Below, in pieces: positions 17,011 through 26,198 of a stretch of DNA of 64,000 nucleotides (the stretch's first letter is position 1; each line of letters opens with the position of its first letter). The DNA lies in the NCBI RefSeq assembly GCF_051903925.1, contig NZ_CP173678.1, positions 1,798,001-1,862,000 of the forward strand, given 5' to 3'. A program made the position numbers and the translations under genes. Below the pieces are notes generated by a model that was not told the DNA's origin, searched no databases, and saw nothing but the letters and a program-made list of their open reading frames with translations. This DNA comes from G051903925 sp051903925 (GTDB taxonomy: Bacteria; Pseudomonadota; Alphaproteobacteria; Zavarziniales; Zavarziniaceae).

Positions 17011-19074
17011 GTGACGCAGGCCTTGGTCTTAGCAGTGCAGGCACCCGCAGGGCCAGCCCCCGGCTCGGCGCTTCCCGGCCCGGCATCCTTGCCGGTCAAC
17101 GTCCGGTCGGCCGGGGCGGGGCGTGCCGCGTGGCTGGTGGCCATGCTTCTGGTGCTGGCCGGGGGCTGCGCCGCGACGCCGCCCCGGGCCCAGGCCCAGG
17201 AAGCCGACCCGGCCGCCGCAGCCGCAGGCGCGCTGCCCGCCGATCCGCCGGCCGAGGCGGTGGCCGAGGACATGGGGGCGCCGCCTGCCATCGACGAGGT
17301 TGCGGACGAGGAGGCAGAAGACCGCGAGCCAGCCCCCGCCGCTGTCGAATACAGTCCGACGATCGAGGTCAAGCCGATCCCCGGTGCCGACGAGGACGCG
17401 CAGAGCGAACTGGCCGACCTGCTGGAAGCCAGTTCGCAGCTGATCGACAAGGAGGACGAGCCGCCGGCCAGCCTGACCGCGCTGCGCCGTCGCATGGCTG
17501 CCGACCAGGCGCGCCTGTTCGACGTGCTGAAGGCCTATGGCCATTTCGACGGGCAGATGGCGATCACCATGGGCCAGGCCGATGGCGACGGCGTCATCCC
17601 CGTCAGCATCGTCGTGACCCCGGGCCCCTCCTACCCGCTGGCGGCGGTGGAGATCACAGGCCCAGGGGGCGCCGCCCTGCCCGAGGGCGTGCCGGACGCC
17701 AAGGCGCTGGGCCTGGAGGTCGGCAAGCCGTACCGCTCCCAGGCCATCGTCGATGCCGAGGCCAAGCTGGTCACGCATTTCGGCGAACGGTCCCGCCCCT
17801 ATGCCCGCATCGCCAAGCGGGAGGTGGTGGCCGACCGGACAGCGCGCACGATCAGCGCCCGCTTCGAGGTGGCACCCGGGCCCCTGGCGACGTTCGGCGC
17901 CGTCACCGTCTCGGGCCTTGAGGACGTAAATCGCGACTCGATCGAATCGCTGATCACCATCACGCCAGGTCAGCCCGCCGACCGTCGCGAGATCGACAAG
18001 ACGATCAAGAACCTGACCGGTGCCGGGGTCTTCCGCAGCGTCCGGGTCGAGCTGCAGGAGATCGAGCAGGACGGCGCGGCACCCGTCGCCATCACGCTGG
18101 AGGAGGGGAAGTTCCGCACCATCGCCGCGGGCGCCGAGTTCGATACCTCGACCGGGATCACCATCAACGGCCGCTGGGAGCACCGCAACTTCTTCGGCAA
18201 TCGCGAGCGGCTGCGGGTCGAGGGCAAGGCCGGACAGGAAATCTATGGCCTGACCACGACCTTCAAGCGTCCCGACCTGTGGCGCCGCGAGCAGGACTTC
18301 CTGGCCGGCGTCGAGATCCTGAGCGAGCGGCGCGACGCCTATGAGTCCGACAGCGCCAGCATCTCCGCCGGGTTCGAGCGCAAGTTCTGGGACATCTATT
18401 CCGGCAAGCTGGGCGTCGGTTTCGAACAGTCGCGCATCCTGGACGACCAGGGCGAGCGGGACTTCAGCCTGATCTCCCTTCCTGCGGAGATTTCGCGCGA
18501 TTCCTCGGATGACGTGTTGAACCCGACCAGCGGCAGCCGGGTTAGCCTGTCCGTGACGCCCTATCTGTACAATTCCTCCGACACGTCGGGCACCTTCATT
18601 CCCGTCGTCCTGGCCGGCTCCACCTATTTCAGGATGGACGAGGAGGCGCGCCTGATCCTGGCGCTGCGTGGCACCGTCGGCACGATCATCGGCGCCGATC
18701 GGGAGGACATTCCGGCGAACAAGCGGCTCTATGCCGGTGGTGGCGATACCGTACGCGGCTTCGACTTCCAGGCAGTCGGCCCGCTCGACGCCAAGGGCGA
18801 TCCGATCGGCGGCACCTCGGTCATCGCCGGCACGGTCGAGCTGCGCTGGCGCGTCACCGACACGATCGGCATCGTCCCCTTCGTCGATGCCGGCACGGTG
18901 AGCGAGGACATGATCCCCGGCTCGGACAGCGACATCTTCGTGGGCGGTGGCATCGGCGCGCGCTACTACACGCCCTTTGGCCCGTTCCGGGTCGACATCG
19001 CGACCCCGCTGGTCGGCAAGCGCGACAGCGACTCGGCGCTGCAACTCTACATCAGCCTGGGGCAGGCCTTCTGA
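17011..19074 (+). CDS. tamA: TamA: outer-membrane BamA-family translocation protein
   Basis: A 687-residue Omp85-family protein that works with TamB in envelope and outer-membrane protein assembly. A signal peptide (AAWLVAMLLVLAGG, likely cleavage after PRAQA) is followed by an acidic, Pro/Ala-rich linker. POTRA domains cover about residues 130-370 (VKAYGHFDGQ-like repeats, VSGLEDVNRDSI). A C-terminal 16-strand barrel domain has the VRGF signature (GGDTVRGFDFQ) and ends in aromatic F (ISLGQAF). The GTG at 17011 has GGGGGGAA 4-5 bases upstream; a longer ATG at 16903 would overlap pyrD. The stop overlaps the tamB ATG (TGATG). It is longer than E. coli TamA because of the linker. Confidence 0.9.
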   Translation: MTQALVLAVQAPAGPAPGSALPGPASLPVNVRSAGAGRAAWLVAMLLVLAGGCAATPPRAQAQEADPAAAAAGALPADPPAEAVAEDMGAPPAIDEVADEEAEDREPAPAAVEYSPTIEVKPIPGADEDAQSELADLLEASSQLIDKEDEPPASLTALRRRMAADQARLFDVLKAYGHFDGQMAITMGQADGDGVIPVSIVVTPGPSYPLAAVEITGPGGAALPEGVPDAKALGLEVGKPYRSQAIVDAEAKLVTHFGERSRPYARIAKREVVADRTARTISARFEVAPGPLATFGAVTVSGLEDVNRDSIESLITITPGQPADRREIDKTIKNLTGAGVFRSVRVELQEIEQDGAAPVAITLEEGKFRTIAAGAEFDTSTGITINGRWEHRNFFGNRERLRVEGKAGQEIYGLTTTFKRPDLWRREQDFLAGVEILSERRDAYESDSASISAGFERKFWDIYSGKLGVGFEQSRILDDQGERDFSLISLPAEISRDSSDDVLNPTSGSRVSLSVTPYLYNSSDTSGTFIPVVLAGSTYFRMDEEARLILALRGTVGTIIGADREDIPANKRLYAGGGDTVRGFDFQAVGPLDAKGDPIGGTSVIAGTVELRWRVTDTIGIVPFVDAGTVSEDMIPGSDSDIFVGGGIGARYYTPFGPFRVDIATPLVGKRDSDSALQLYISLGQAF

Positions 19075-22000
19075 TGCCCTGGGTCCGGCGCAGCCTCTAT
19101 GTCCTTGGCGGCATCGTCCTTGCCATTCCGCTCCTCATCCTGCTGGGCTGGGGCCTGCTGCAGCTGGGCCCCGTTCAGCGCCAGTTGGGGCCCTTGATCT
19201 CGGATCTGGCCTCCAGCCCCGACATGGTGATCACGGTCCAGGATGTCGGCGGCTCCCTGCCGTTCGCGCCGACCATCGGGCGGGTGACGATCGCCGACCG
19301 CGATGGCCCCTGGCTTGAGCTGGACGCGGTGGAGGCCGCGGTCGAGGCCGGCGCCCTGCTTGACAGCGAAGCCCACGTGACATTGCTTCGCGCGGGCGAG
19401 GTCCGGGTCCTGCGGGCACCCGCCCCCGCGACCGAACCGCCGCCGCCGTCCCAGCCGGGCCCCCTGATCCCCGAACTGCCCGTCTCGGTCAATGTCGACC
19501 GGCTGGACCTGCCCCGCATCGTCATCGCCCCGGCTTTGGCGGCGGGCGAGGAAGTGGCGCTGCGCGTGGCTGGTGGCGCCCTGGTCCCAGCCAGTGCCGG
19601 TGACGTACGCATCGGCCTGGATGCCGAGCGCCTGGACGGCAAGCCGATGACGCTGGGCCTGAAGCTGGGCTTCGACCGCGCGACCAGCGTGCTCGACCTC
19701 GACCTCAATGTCAGCGAACCGGAAGGGGGGCTGATCGCCCGCTTGGCCCAGTTGCCGGGCCTGCCGGCGATCGCGGTCACCGCGCGGGGTGCGGGGCCGC
19801 TGGATGGCTGGAAGGGCCGGCTGGACGCGTCGGCGGAGCGGCTGGCCGGGGCCAACCTGGACGTGACCCTGGGCGTGCAGCCGGCCCTGTCGGTCCAGCT
19901 GGCCGGGACGATGACGCTGGGCGAACTGGCGCCGGCGGAGGCGCGACAGGTCGTGGGCGACGCCTTCACGGTCGAGGCGGCGCTGCGGCAGGACGGACAG
20001 GTCCTGCGCATTGACCGCGCCAGCGTGCGGGCCGCGGCCCTGTCGGCGGGTGTCGATGGCACGCTGGGGCTGGATGACCAGGCGCTGGCCCTGGCCGCGC
20101 GGGCACAGGTGCCCGACCTTGCGGCCTTTGCCCCGCTGATCGGCGCCCGGCTGGCCGGTGCCGCGGAGGTGACGGCCCGGATCGGCGGCACCGTCGCGGC
20201 CCCCGCGCTGGTCGCTGACCTGACCGGCAGCGCCCTGGTGTACGAGACGTTCAGCGCCGACGGCGCCACCGCCCATGCCGAGGTGGCACCACAGGACGCC
20301 GAAGGCCGGCAGCGCTTCGCGGTCACGGTGAACGCCCGCGCGCCGCGCCAGGAGGGCCAGCCCTTTCCCGGGCTGGACGGCGATGCCGATGTGACGCTGG
20401 CGGGCGTGCGCGACCCGCTGGGCGTCACGCTGGAGACCGCACGGTTTGCTGCCGCCGGCACGACGGTGGTGGCGCAGGGGCGGATCGACGACGCCTATAA
20501 CCGCGTCGACATCACGACCGACCTGGACATCGCACCCTATCCGGGCGTCATCACGTCCGGCCGCAGCCAGGCGCGCATCGTGGCGAAGGGGACACTGCTG
20601 CCGTTGGCCCTGGACCTGGCGGTGGACGCCCAGGGCCGCGACCTGGTGCCCGCCGATCCCCAGGCGGCGCGGCTGACCGGCCGCAATCCGAAGCTATCCC
20701 TGAAGGCCCGGCTGGAGGATGGTGCCGCACGGGTCGCCGAACTCATCCTCGACACCCCCCTGGTCAAGGCCAATGGCCAGCTCGACCTGACCGACGGGTT
20801 CCAGAAGGGCGATGGCCGCTTCACCGTCACCGCGGCCGACCTGGGCCCGATCGGGGCCGTGGCCGGCACGCCGCTGGGCGGCGACCTGAAGGCCGACATT
20901 CGCTTTGCCGGGACGCTGCAGGCACCGACGGCAAAGGCCGACATCACCGCCAACAACCTGGTCGTCCAGGGCAATGCCCTGGGCCGCACCACGGCACGCC
21001 TCGACTACCAGGGCCAGGGCGGCCGGGTGGAACTGGCGACCACCTTGCCCGTGCCGGTCAGCCTGTCCACCCCGGTCGTCCTGCGCGACCAGACGATCGT
21101 GCTGGACGACCTGCGCCTGACCGTGCCGGGCGGCGGCATGCAGGGCCGCATCGTCGCCGCCTTTGCCGGGACGGCCACGGGCACGCTGGGTGGCAGCTTC
21201 AGCGATCTGGGCCCGCTTGCCCGGGTCGCGGGCCAGGACCTGAGCGGCGCTGCCGACCTGAAGCTGGACCTGACGGCGCCCGGCGGCCGGCAGCAGGCCA
21301 GCCTGACCCTGAATGGCCGGTCCATCGCGCTCGCCGGCAATACGATCGGTCGGCTGGACGTCGACGGCCGCCTGACCGACCTGGCTGGACCGGATGCGCA
21401 GGCGACCGTCCGCCTGGCCGACGCCAACCTGGGCGGCCGTGCGCTGGACACGCTGACCGCGACCATTGCCGTCGCCAAGGGCAATGGCACGTTCACGGTC
21501 AAGGGCCAGGGGCCTGCCCCCGACCGCCTGCGCCTGGATAGCGGCGGCCGGTTCGCCCTGGGCCCGACCCTGCGGCTGGAGGTCGAGCGCCTGGTCGCCG
21601 CCTGGAAGGGACAGGAGATCCGCAGCCGGCGCAGCTTCACCGTTGCCTCCGGCGCGGACGGCATAGCCCTGACCGGCCTGGATCTCAGCCTGGCGGGCGG
21701 TCGCATTGCGGGCGACGCCCGGCTGGCCGGGGACGCAATCACGGCGCGCCTGCAGGCCACCGCCGTGCCGCTGGGCCTGGCCCAGATGGTCATGCCCGAT
21801 GGGGCGCCAGAGGGCACGGTGAACGCCACCATCGTCGCATCCGGCACGATGGCGGCACCCACCGCCGACGTGACGGTCGCCCTGCGCGGCTTTCGCCCCA
21901 GCCAGGCCATGCTGGGCGACGCCGTCGACATGGCCGACGTGCCCAAGGTCGACGTCAACCTGAAGGCGAACTGGCGCAACAATCGCCTGGCCGCCGACCT

Positions 22001-23405
22001 GGGCGTCAGCGGCATCCGCAACGTGGACGTCAGCGCCACGGCGGCCCTGCCCCTGGCCATGATCGGCGGCGTGCCGGCGGTGCCGCCTGGCGGCGTCCTG
22101 GACATCCGCGCCCGGGGCAATGCCGAACTGGCCAGCCTGCTGCCCTTCATTCCCCTGGGCGACGACAAGCTGGCGGGCCGCGCCGCCTTCGATGCGCGCA
22201 TCGGCGGTACGCTGGACGTGCCCAACATCAGCGGCACGATCCGTCTCAGCGACGCGCGCTATGTCAGCGCGACCTATGGCACGACGATCGAGCGCCTGAA
22301 CCTTGAGGCGGCCGGTAACGGCCAGCGGATCGAGATCCGCTCGCTCAGCGCCACGGATGGCGGCGATGGCCGCCTGACCGGCTCAGGCGCCATCGACCTG
22401 TCGGGACAGCCCTTCGCCATCACGCTCGAGGCCAACAGCTTCCACGTCACCCGCCTCGACACGATGGAGATCGAGACGGCGGCGCGGCTTCAGATCGGCG
22501 GCACGCTGGAGCGGACGAAGGTCGACGGCACCATCACCCTGACGCGGGGCGAGATCGGCATTCCCGAACCCTCCGCCCCCGCGGTCGCCATCGTCCAGGT
22601 GACGGAGATCAACATTCCCGGCCAGGCGCCGCGCCCGCGGCCCAAGCCGGCGGAAGTCCCGCCCGAGGCGCCGGAGACGCCGGCCGCTGCGCGCGAGATC
22701 GCCCTTGCCGTCACGCTCGACGTGCCGGGCAAGTTGTTCGTGCGCGGCCGTGGCCTGGAAAGCGAGTGGAAGGGACGCATGCAGGTGAGCGGCACGGCCG
22801 CCAAGCCCGTGGTGCTTGGCCGGATCGAGGCGGTGCGCGGCGACTTCACCCTGGGCGACCAGACGTTCGATATTGCCGAAGGGCGCATCGACCTTGCCAC
22901 CAGCGACCGGATCGACCCGCGCATCAACCTGACCGCGCAGACGCAGACTGACGACATCCTGGCCAAGGTCATCATCGAAGGCCCCGTGTCGGAGCCGACG
23001 CTGCGCCTGGCGGCGGAGCCCGAACTGCCGCAGGACCAGATCCTGTCCCGCGTGCTGTTCGGGTCCGATGTCGCCTCGCTCTCGGCGGGTCAGGCGGCGC
23101 AGCTGGCGCAGACGGCTCTGCAATTGTCGGGCAAGGGCGGTGGCGGCATGCTGGACAGCGTACGCCGCAGCCTGGGCCTGGACCGCCTGTCGCTGGGCGG
23201 CGGGGACGAGGGCCTTGCCTCCAGCACGATCAGCGCCGGCTCCTATGTCGCCGAGGACGTCTATGTCGGCGTCGAGCAGGGCCTGGGCGCCAACTCCAGC
23301 AAGGTCAAGGTGGAGGTGGAGGTCCTGCCCAACGTCAAGGTCCATTCCTCCGCCGGCGCCTCAGGCTCCACCGGCTTTGGCCTGACCTATGAGTACGATT
23401 ACTGA
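19074..23405 (+). CDS. tamB: TamB: AsmA/DUF490-family inner-membrane translocation/lipid transport protein
   Basis: A 1443-residue protein with a single N-terminal membrane helix (about residues 8-30) and a very long periplasmic beta-rich body. The C-terminal DUF490/TamB domain starts near residue 1050 (ARYVSATYGTTIERLN) and ends in KVKVEVEVLPNVKV and an aromatic terminus, as usual. Pro-rich insertions occur near residues 115-135 and 1185-1205. TamB pairs with TamA and belongs to the bridge-like AsmA family thought to carry phospholipids to the outer membrane. It is coupled to tamA by a one-base overlap and its end overlaps the convergent thioesterase gene by 7 bases. Length is near the usual range for alphaproteobacteria. 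Confidence 0.92.
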   Translation: MPWVRRSLYVLGGIVLAIPLLILLGWGLLQLGPVQRQLGPLISDLASSPDMVITVQDVGGSLPFAPTIGRVTIADRDGPWLELDAVEAAVEAGALLDSEAHVTLLRAGEVRVLRAPAPATEPPPPSQPGPLIPELPVSVNVDRLDLPRIVIAPALAAGEEVALRVAGGALVPASAGDVRIGLDAERLDGKPMTLGLKLGFDRATSVLDLDLNVSEPEGGLIARLAQLPGLPAIAVTARGAGPLDGWKGRLDASAERLAGANLDVTLGVQPALSVQLAGTMTLGELAPAEARQVVGDAFTVEAALRQDGQVLRIDRASVRAAALSAGVDGTLGLDDQALALAARAQVPDLAAFAPLIGARLAGAAEVTARIGGTVAAPALVADLTGSALVYETFSADGATAHAEVAPQDAEGRQRFAVTVNARAPRQEGQPFPGLDGDADVTLAGVRDPLGVTLETARFAAAGTTVVAQGRIDDAYNRVDITTDLDIAPYPGVITSGRSQARIVAKGTLLPLALDLAVDAQGRDLVPADPQAARLTGRNPKLSLKARLEDGAARVAELILDTPLVKANGQLDLTDGFQKGDGRFTVTAADLGPIGAVAGTPLGGDLKADIRFAGTLQAPTAKADITANNLVVQGNALGRTTARLDYQGQGGRVELATTLPVPVSLSTPVVLRDQTIVLDDLRLTVPGGGMQGRIVAAFAGTATGTLGGSFSDLGPLARVAGQDLSGAADLKLDLTAPGGRQQASLTLNGRSIALAGNTIGRLDVDGRLTDLAGPDAQATVRLADANLGGRALDTLTATIAVAKGNGTFTVKGQGPAPDRLRLDSGGRFALGPTLRLEVERLVAAWKGQEIRSRRSFTVASGADGIALTGLDLSLAGGRIAGDARLAGDAITARLQATAVPLGLAQMVMPDGAPEGTVNATIVASGTMAAPTADVTVALRGFRPSQAMLGDAVDMADVPKVDVNLKANWRNNRLAADLGVSGIRNVDVSATAALPLAMIGGVPAVPPGGVLDIRARGNAELASLLPFIPLGDDKLAGRAAFDARIGGTLDVPNISGTIRLSDARYVSATYGTTIERLNLEAAGNGQRIEIRSLSATDGGDGRLTGSGAIDLSGQPFAITLEANSFHVTRLDTMEIETAARLQIGGTLERTKVDGTITLTRGEIGIPEPSAPAVAIVQVTEINIPGQAPRPRPKPAEVPPEAPETPAAAREIALAVTLDVPGKLFVRGRGLESEWKGRMQVSGTAAKPVVLGRIEAVRGDFTLGDQTFDIAEGRIDLATSDRIDPRINLTAQTQTDDILAKVIIEGPVSEPTLRLAAEPELPQDQILSRVLFGSDVASLSAGQAAQLAQTALQLSGKGGGGMLDSVRRSLGLDRLSLGGGDEGLASSTISAGSYVAEDVYVGVEQGLGANSSKVKVEVEVLPNVKVHSSAGASGSTGFGLTYEYDY

Positions 23406-23914
23406 GGGCTGTCCGGCTGGGCGTCGCTGCCGGGTGGGGTACCGTCGCCCAGCAGCTCGAACAGCTTGCCGGCGACGCCTTCCATCGCGGGGCCGATCTT
23501 GAACGTGCCGCTGCTGCGCGCCACGATCGCTCCGTCGGCATAGACCAGCGCCTGGGCAAAGACCAGGTTGCGGGTGCGGCGCAGGACCTGGGTCCGCCCC
23601 TCGACCCAGGCGCCCAGCGGCGCAGGCCCCAGGAAGTCGGTGTTCAGGCTGATCGTGGGCAGGAAATTGTCCGGCAGGTCGGCCTGCAGGCGCGAGCCCA
23701 GCGGCAGCTGCATGTCGGCAAAGGTGGAGATCATGCCGCCGTGGCAGATGTCCATCGGATTGCAGTGCCGCTGCTCGACGCGAAAGCCCAGGATGACCTG
23801 GTCGCCCTCGCGCTTGATGTAGAGGGGGCCATTGGCGCCGACGAAACCGTCGATCAACGGCAGGTGAACGAAGCCCGGGGGAATGTCGCGGGCCGGCGTC
23901 TCAATCTTGTCCAT
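23399..23914 (-). CDS. PaaI-family hotdog thioesterase
   Basis: A single hotdog-fold protein of 171 residues, probably an acyl-CoA thioesterase. The core is MDICHGGMISTFADMQLPLG, the HGG-type motif of the PaaI family, followed by LNTDFLGPAPLGAWVEGR and a VFAQALVYADG strand. The C-terminal 25 residues are Gly/Pro-rich and unlikely to be structured. It is convergent with tamB and overlaps it. The substrate is unknown; no linked fatty-acid gene is next to it. The ATG start is at 23914. The next 110 bases to the lipoprotein gene hold nothing I can name. Confidence 0.85.
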   Translation of the reverse strand: MDKIETPARDIPPGFVHLPLIDGFVGANGPLYIKREGDQVILGFRVEQRHCNPMDICHGGMISTFADMQLPLGSRLQADLPDNFLPTISLNTDFLGPAPLGAWVEGRTQVLRRTRNLVFAQALVYADGAIVARSSGTFKIGPAMEGVAGKLFELLGDGTPPGSDAQPDSPQ

Positions 23915-24024
23915 GGGACGTGTTCTAAAGCGAGATTGCGTCGCCGTTAACCGCTGTCTTCACAGGGGCGGATCGTGCCGTGCGCAGTGCTCCCCGGGAC
24001 AGGCGGGCGACAGGGCCCAACCCG

Positions 24025-24492
24025 TCAACTCTCGATGCCGCTGCGCTGAAGGCGCGTCAGGGTGGCCAGACAGCGATCCGTCGTTTCCTCCGCTCCCGTC
24101 GCGGCCGGGGTGGGGGCATCGGCGGTCGAGAGGGCGTTGACCTGGGCCACGGTCGCGCGCCCGCCATCAGGCGGGCGATACAGCACGACCAGCAGCACGC
24201 ACTGCTCGCCCGTGTACTGCCAGATCTCGCCGGGCGGTTCGCGACGCTGCAGCGTCGGGCGGCCCAGCACGCGGCGCAGGGACTCGTCGCTGAGGCCGAC
24301 CAGGCTGGGCGGCAGGGTCATGGTGCGGACCGCCGCCGGTGGCGGCGGGGATGGTGCCTGGGCGGTAGTCGTGGTTTCGCCCGCGCATCCGGCGACCAGG
24401 GGAAGGATGCTGCCCAGCACCGCAAGGGCCCTGGGCAGGAGTCCGCCGGAGGCGATCCAGGATGCCTGAGTCGCGCCGGGGCTCAGCGACAC
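24025..24492 (-). CDS. Putative lipoprotein with SmpA/BamE-like core
   Basis: A 155-residue predicted lipoprotein. A hydrophobic segment ends in LPLVAGC, a lipobox with the lipid Cys at residue 36. A Thr/Pro-rich linker follows, then SLVGLSDESLRRVLGRPTLQRREPPGEIWQYTG, which looks like the SmpA/BamE fold in which a small domain pairs a VLGxP turn with a WQY strand. One or two conserved Cys (EQCVLLV, TDRCLATL) could form a disulfide. The only long start is a GTG with no ribosome site, so the true start may be downstream. It lies directly downstream of bactofilin on the same strand. Confidence 0.65.
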   Translation of the reverse strand: MSLSPGATQASWIASGGLLPRALAVLGSILPLVAGCAGETTTTAQAPSPPPPAAVRTMTLPPSLVGLSDESLRRVLGRPTLQRREPPGEIWQYTGEQCVLLVVLYRPPDGGRATVAQVNALSTADAPTPAATGAEETTDRCLATLTRLQRSGIES

Positions 24493-24529
24493 CTACGCAG
24501 TCCGGGACGCGCGCCGGGCCCTGCGCCTC

Positions 24530-25312
24530 CTATTGCGCCGCCACCGCCGGGCTCGACGCCGCCGCCGCCGCTGCCTTGGCCGCAGCCGTCGCATTGGCCG
24601 TGGTGGCCGGCGTCAGCGGCTCGCCCTTCACCGTGTTGATGGTGCCGACCAGTTCGCCGCCACACTCGATCTCAAGCTGGCCATAGCGGACTTCGCCCCG
24701 GACCTTGCCGGTGGAGCGGATCAGCAGGCGGCCGCGCACCAGCAGGCTGCCGTCGAACGTGCCGCTGATCACCGCCTCGTCGATCTCGGCCGAACCGGAG
24801 AAGGTGCCGGTCTGCGACACCTCGATCACGCGGCTCTCGCTCAGCGTGGCCTCGACCGTGCCCTCGACCAGGAGCTTGTCGCAGGCCGTGATCTGGCCGG
24901 TCAGCCGGATGTTGCGGCCAACGGTCAGCTTCTTCTCTTCTTCGGGGGCTGCCATCGGGGGCTCCTCGGCCTTGGGCGGGGTCGGGGTTTCGGAGGCGCT
25001 GGGGCGCAGGATCGACGTCTCGGACAGGGTGGCCGAACCTTCGGACCCAGGCGTTCCGAGGGCGGAGGCGCCGGGCGTGCCCAGGCCCGGCAGGTCGGGC
25101 AGGCGGCGCTGGATCTGGGGGCTGAAGCCCGTCGACCCCTCGCCGGACGGTGCGGGGGGCGCGGCCGGGGCGGCCGGCGTCGGCTGGTCGGGGCGGACGA
25201 GCGGGCGCTGCTGCAGGCGCGACGGATCGGGCTGCGGGCTGGTCATCGGCTGCGGCCGGCGCGGCAGGGCGACCGTGGTGGGGGTATCGTCCTCGTTCTT
25301 ACGACGGAACAT
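24530..25312 (-). CDS. Bactofilin family cytoskeletal protein
   Basis: A 260-residue protein with a bactofilin beta-helix core at about residues 130-235 (TVGRNIRLTGQITACDKLLVEGTVEA, then repeats such as GSAEIDEAVISGTFDG). The N-terminal 120 residues are rich in Pro, Ser and Gln and probably disordered; the C terminus is an Ala-rich tail. Bactofilins polymerise without nucleotide and organise polar or envelope structures. The ATG has AAGGAG 9 bases upstream. It starts 25 bases after the EI24-type gene on the same strand. Relatives are often shorter, so the N-terminal extension is long. Confidence 0.88.
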   Translation of the reverse strand: MFRRKNEDDTPTTVALPRRPQPMTSPQPDPSRLQQRPLVRPDQPTPAAPAAPPAPSGEGSTGFSPQIQRRLPDLPGLGTPGASALGTPGSEGSATLSETSILRPSASETPTPPKAEEPPMAAPEEEKKLTVGRNIRLTGQITACDKLLVEGTVEATLSESRVIEVSQTGTFSGSAEIDEAVISGTFDGSLLVRGRLLIRSTGKVRGEVRYGQLEIECGGELVGTINTVKGEPLTPATTANATAAAKAAAAAASSPAVAAQ

Positions 25313-25337
25313 CAACCAAGCTCCTTCTCTATACGCT

Positions 25338-26027
25338 TCAGGACCCACGCGCCCGCAACGCGGCCTTTACTACATGGACGCCGGCAACCGTCGCCAGGAT
25401 CGGCGCCACCAGGTTGAGCACAGGGATCGACAGCACGACTGCCGCCATGACCCCGCTCAGAAAGCAGCTCCATCCCCCAGCCCGGCGCAGGGCCTTCAGC
25501 TCCTCCGGCCGGACATAGCGCAGGCCGATCTGGTCGATCAGCGCCCGACTCAGACAATAGCCGTTCACGAAGTAGACGAGAACCAGATTCAGGACCGGAA
25601 ACCACAAGACCGCGATGTGCAGCGGCAAGGCGATCAGGTTGATGACGATCGTCAGGCCCAGCAGGCGCAGGCTCACCACCAAGGATTCGAGAATGCCCAG
25701 CGCCCGGCCCGGTCGATCCCGCGCGTAATCGCGATCCTCGACGGCGGCTGCGATATCGTCGGCAAGGAAGCCTTCGACCGCCATCAATACACTGGGCATC
25801 AGGAGCCAGATCACGAATACGGCGCCGCCGATCTTGGCGATACTGATCGCCCACGATGGCAGCGCGGTCGCCCATTCCTCCAAAGGGCCCAGGGCCCAGT
25901 TGCCCAGCGCCAGCAGGCCGGCGAGGGCAAGGACGGTCAGTGCCAGCGAGATCCAGAACAGGCGGCGGATGCGGGGGTCGCCCAGGCTGTGCAGCGCACG
26001 GCCATAGGCGGCCAGGACGGTCGGCAT
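25338..26027 (-). CDS. EI24/CysZ-like integral membrane protein
   Basis: A 229-residue membrane protein of the EI24 domain family. I count four main hydrophobic stretches: WISLALTVLALAGLLAL, a second around IGGAVFVIWLLM, a third LLGLTIVINLIALPLHI with VLNLVLVYFVNGYCLSRA, and SGVMAAVVLSIPVLNL. E. coli CysZ in this family carries sulfate; other members are uncharacterised, so the substrate is open. It is followed by the bactofilin gene and divergent from the PfkB-family gene. A weak AAGGG lies 10 bases before the ATG. Confidence 0.8.
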   Translation of the reverse strand: MPTVLAAYGRALHSLGDPRIRRLFWISLALTVLALAGLLALGNWALGPLEEWATALPSWAISIAKIGGAVFVIWLLMPSVLMAVEGFLADDIAAAVEDRDYARDRPGRALGILESLVVSLRLLGLTIVINLIALPLHIAVLWFPVLNLVLVYFVNGYCLSRALIDQIGLRYVRPEELKALRRAGGWSCFLSGVMAAVVLSIPVLNLVAPILATVAGVHVVKAALRARGS

Positions 26028-26198
26028 GTGCGGGGAACCCTTCTATCGGCAAACGCGGACGCTATACTCCGCGCCGTTCGCCCGACAAGGGTCAGGCAGG
26101 GCCGGAGTTCCCCCGACCTGGCCCGACCATGAACGCCGTCGGGCGCGAATCGGTCGGGCCACCTTTGGCCACACGCGAGAGAGCAGGAGAGCACGGGC

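Noticed and set aside
17140..17180. Lipobox in the TamA signal region (AGGC)
   Set aside because: The residues before Cys are Ala-Gly-Gly, a poor lipobox, and a good signal peptidase I site follows. TamA proteins are not usually lipoproteins.
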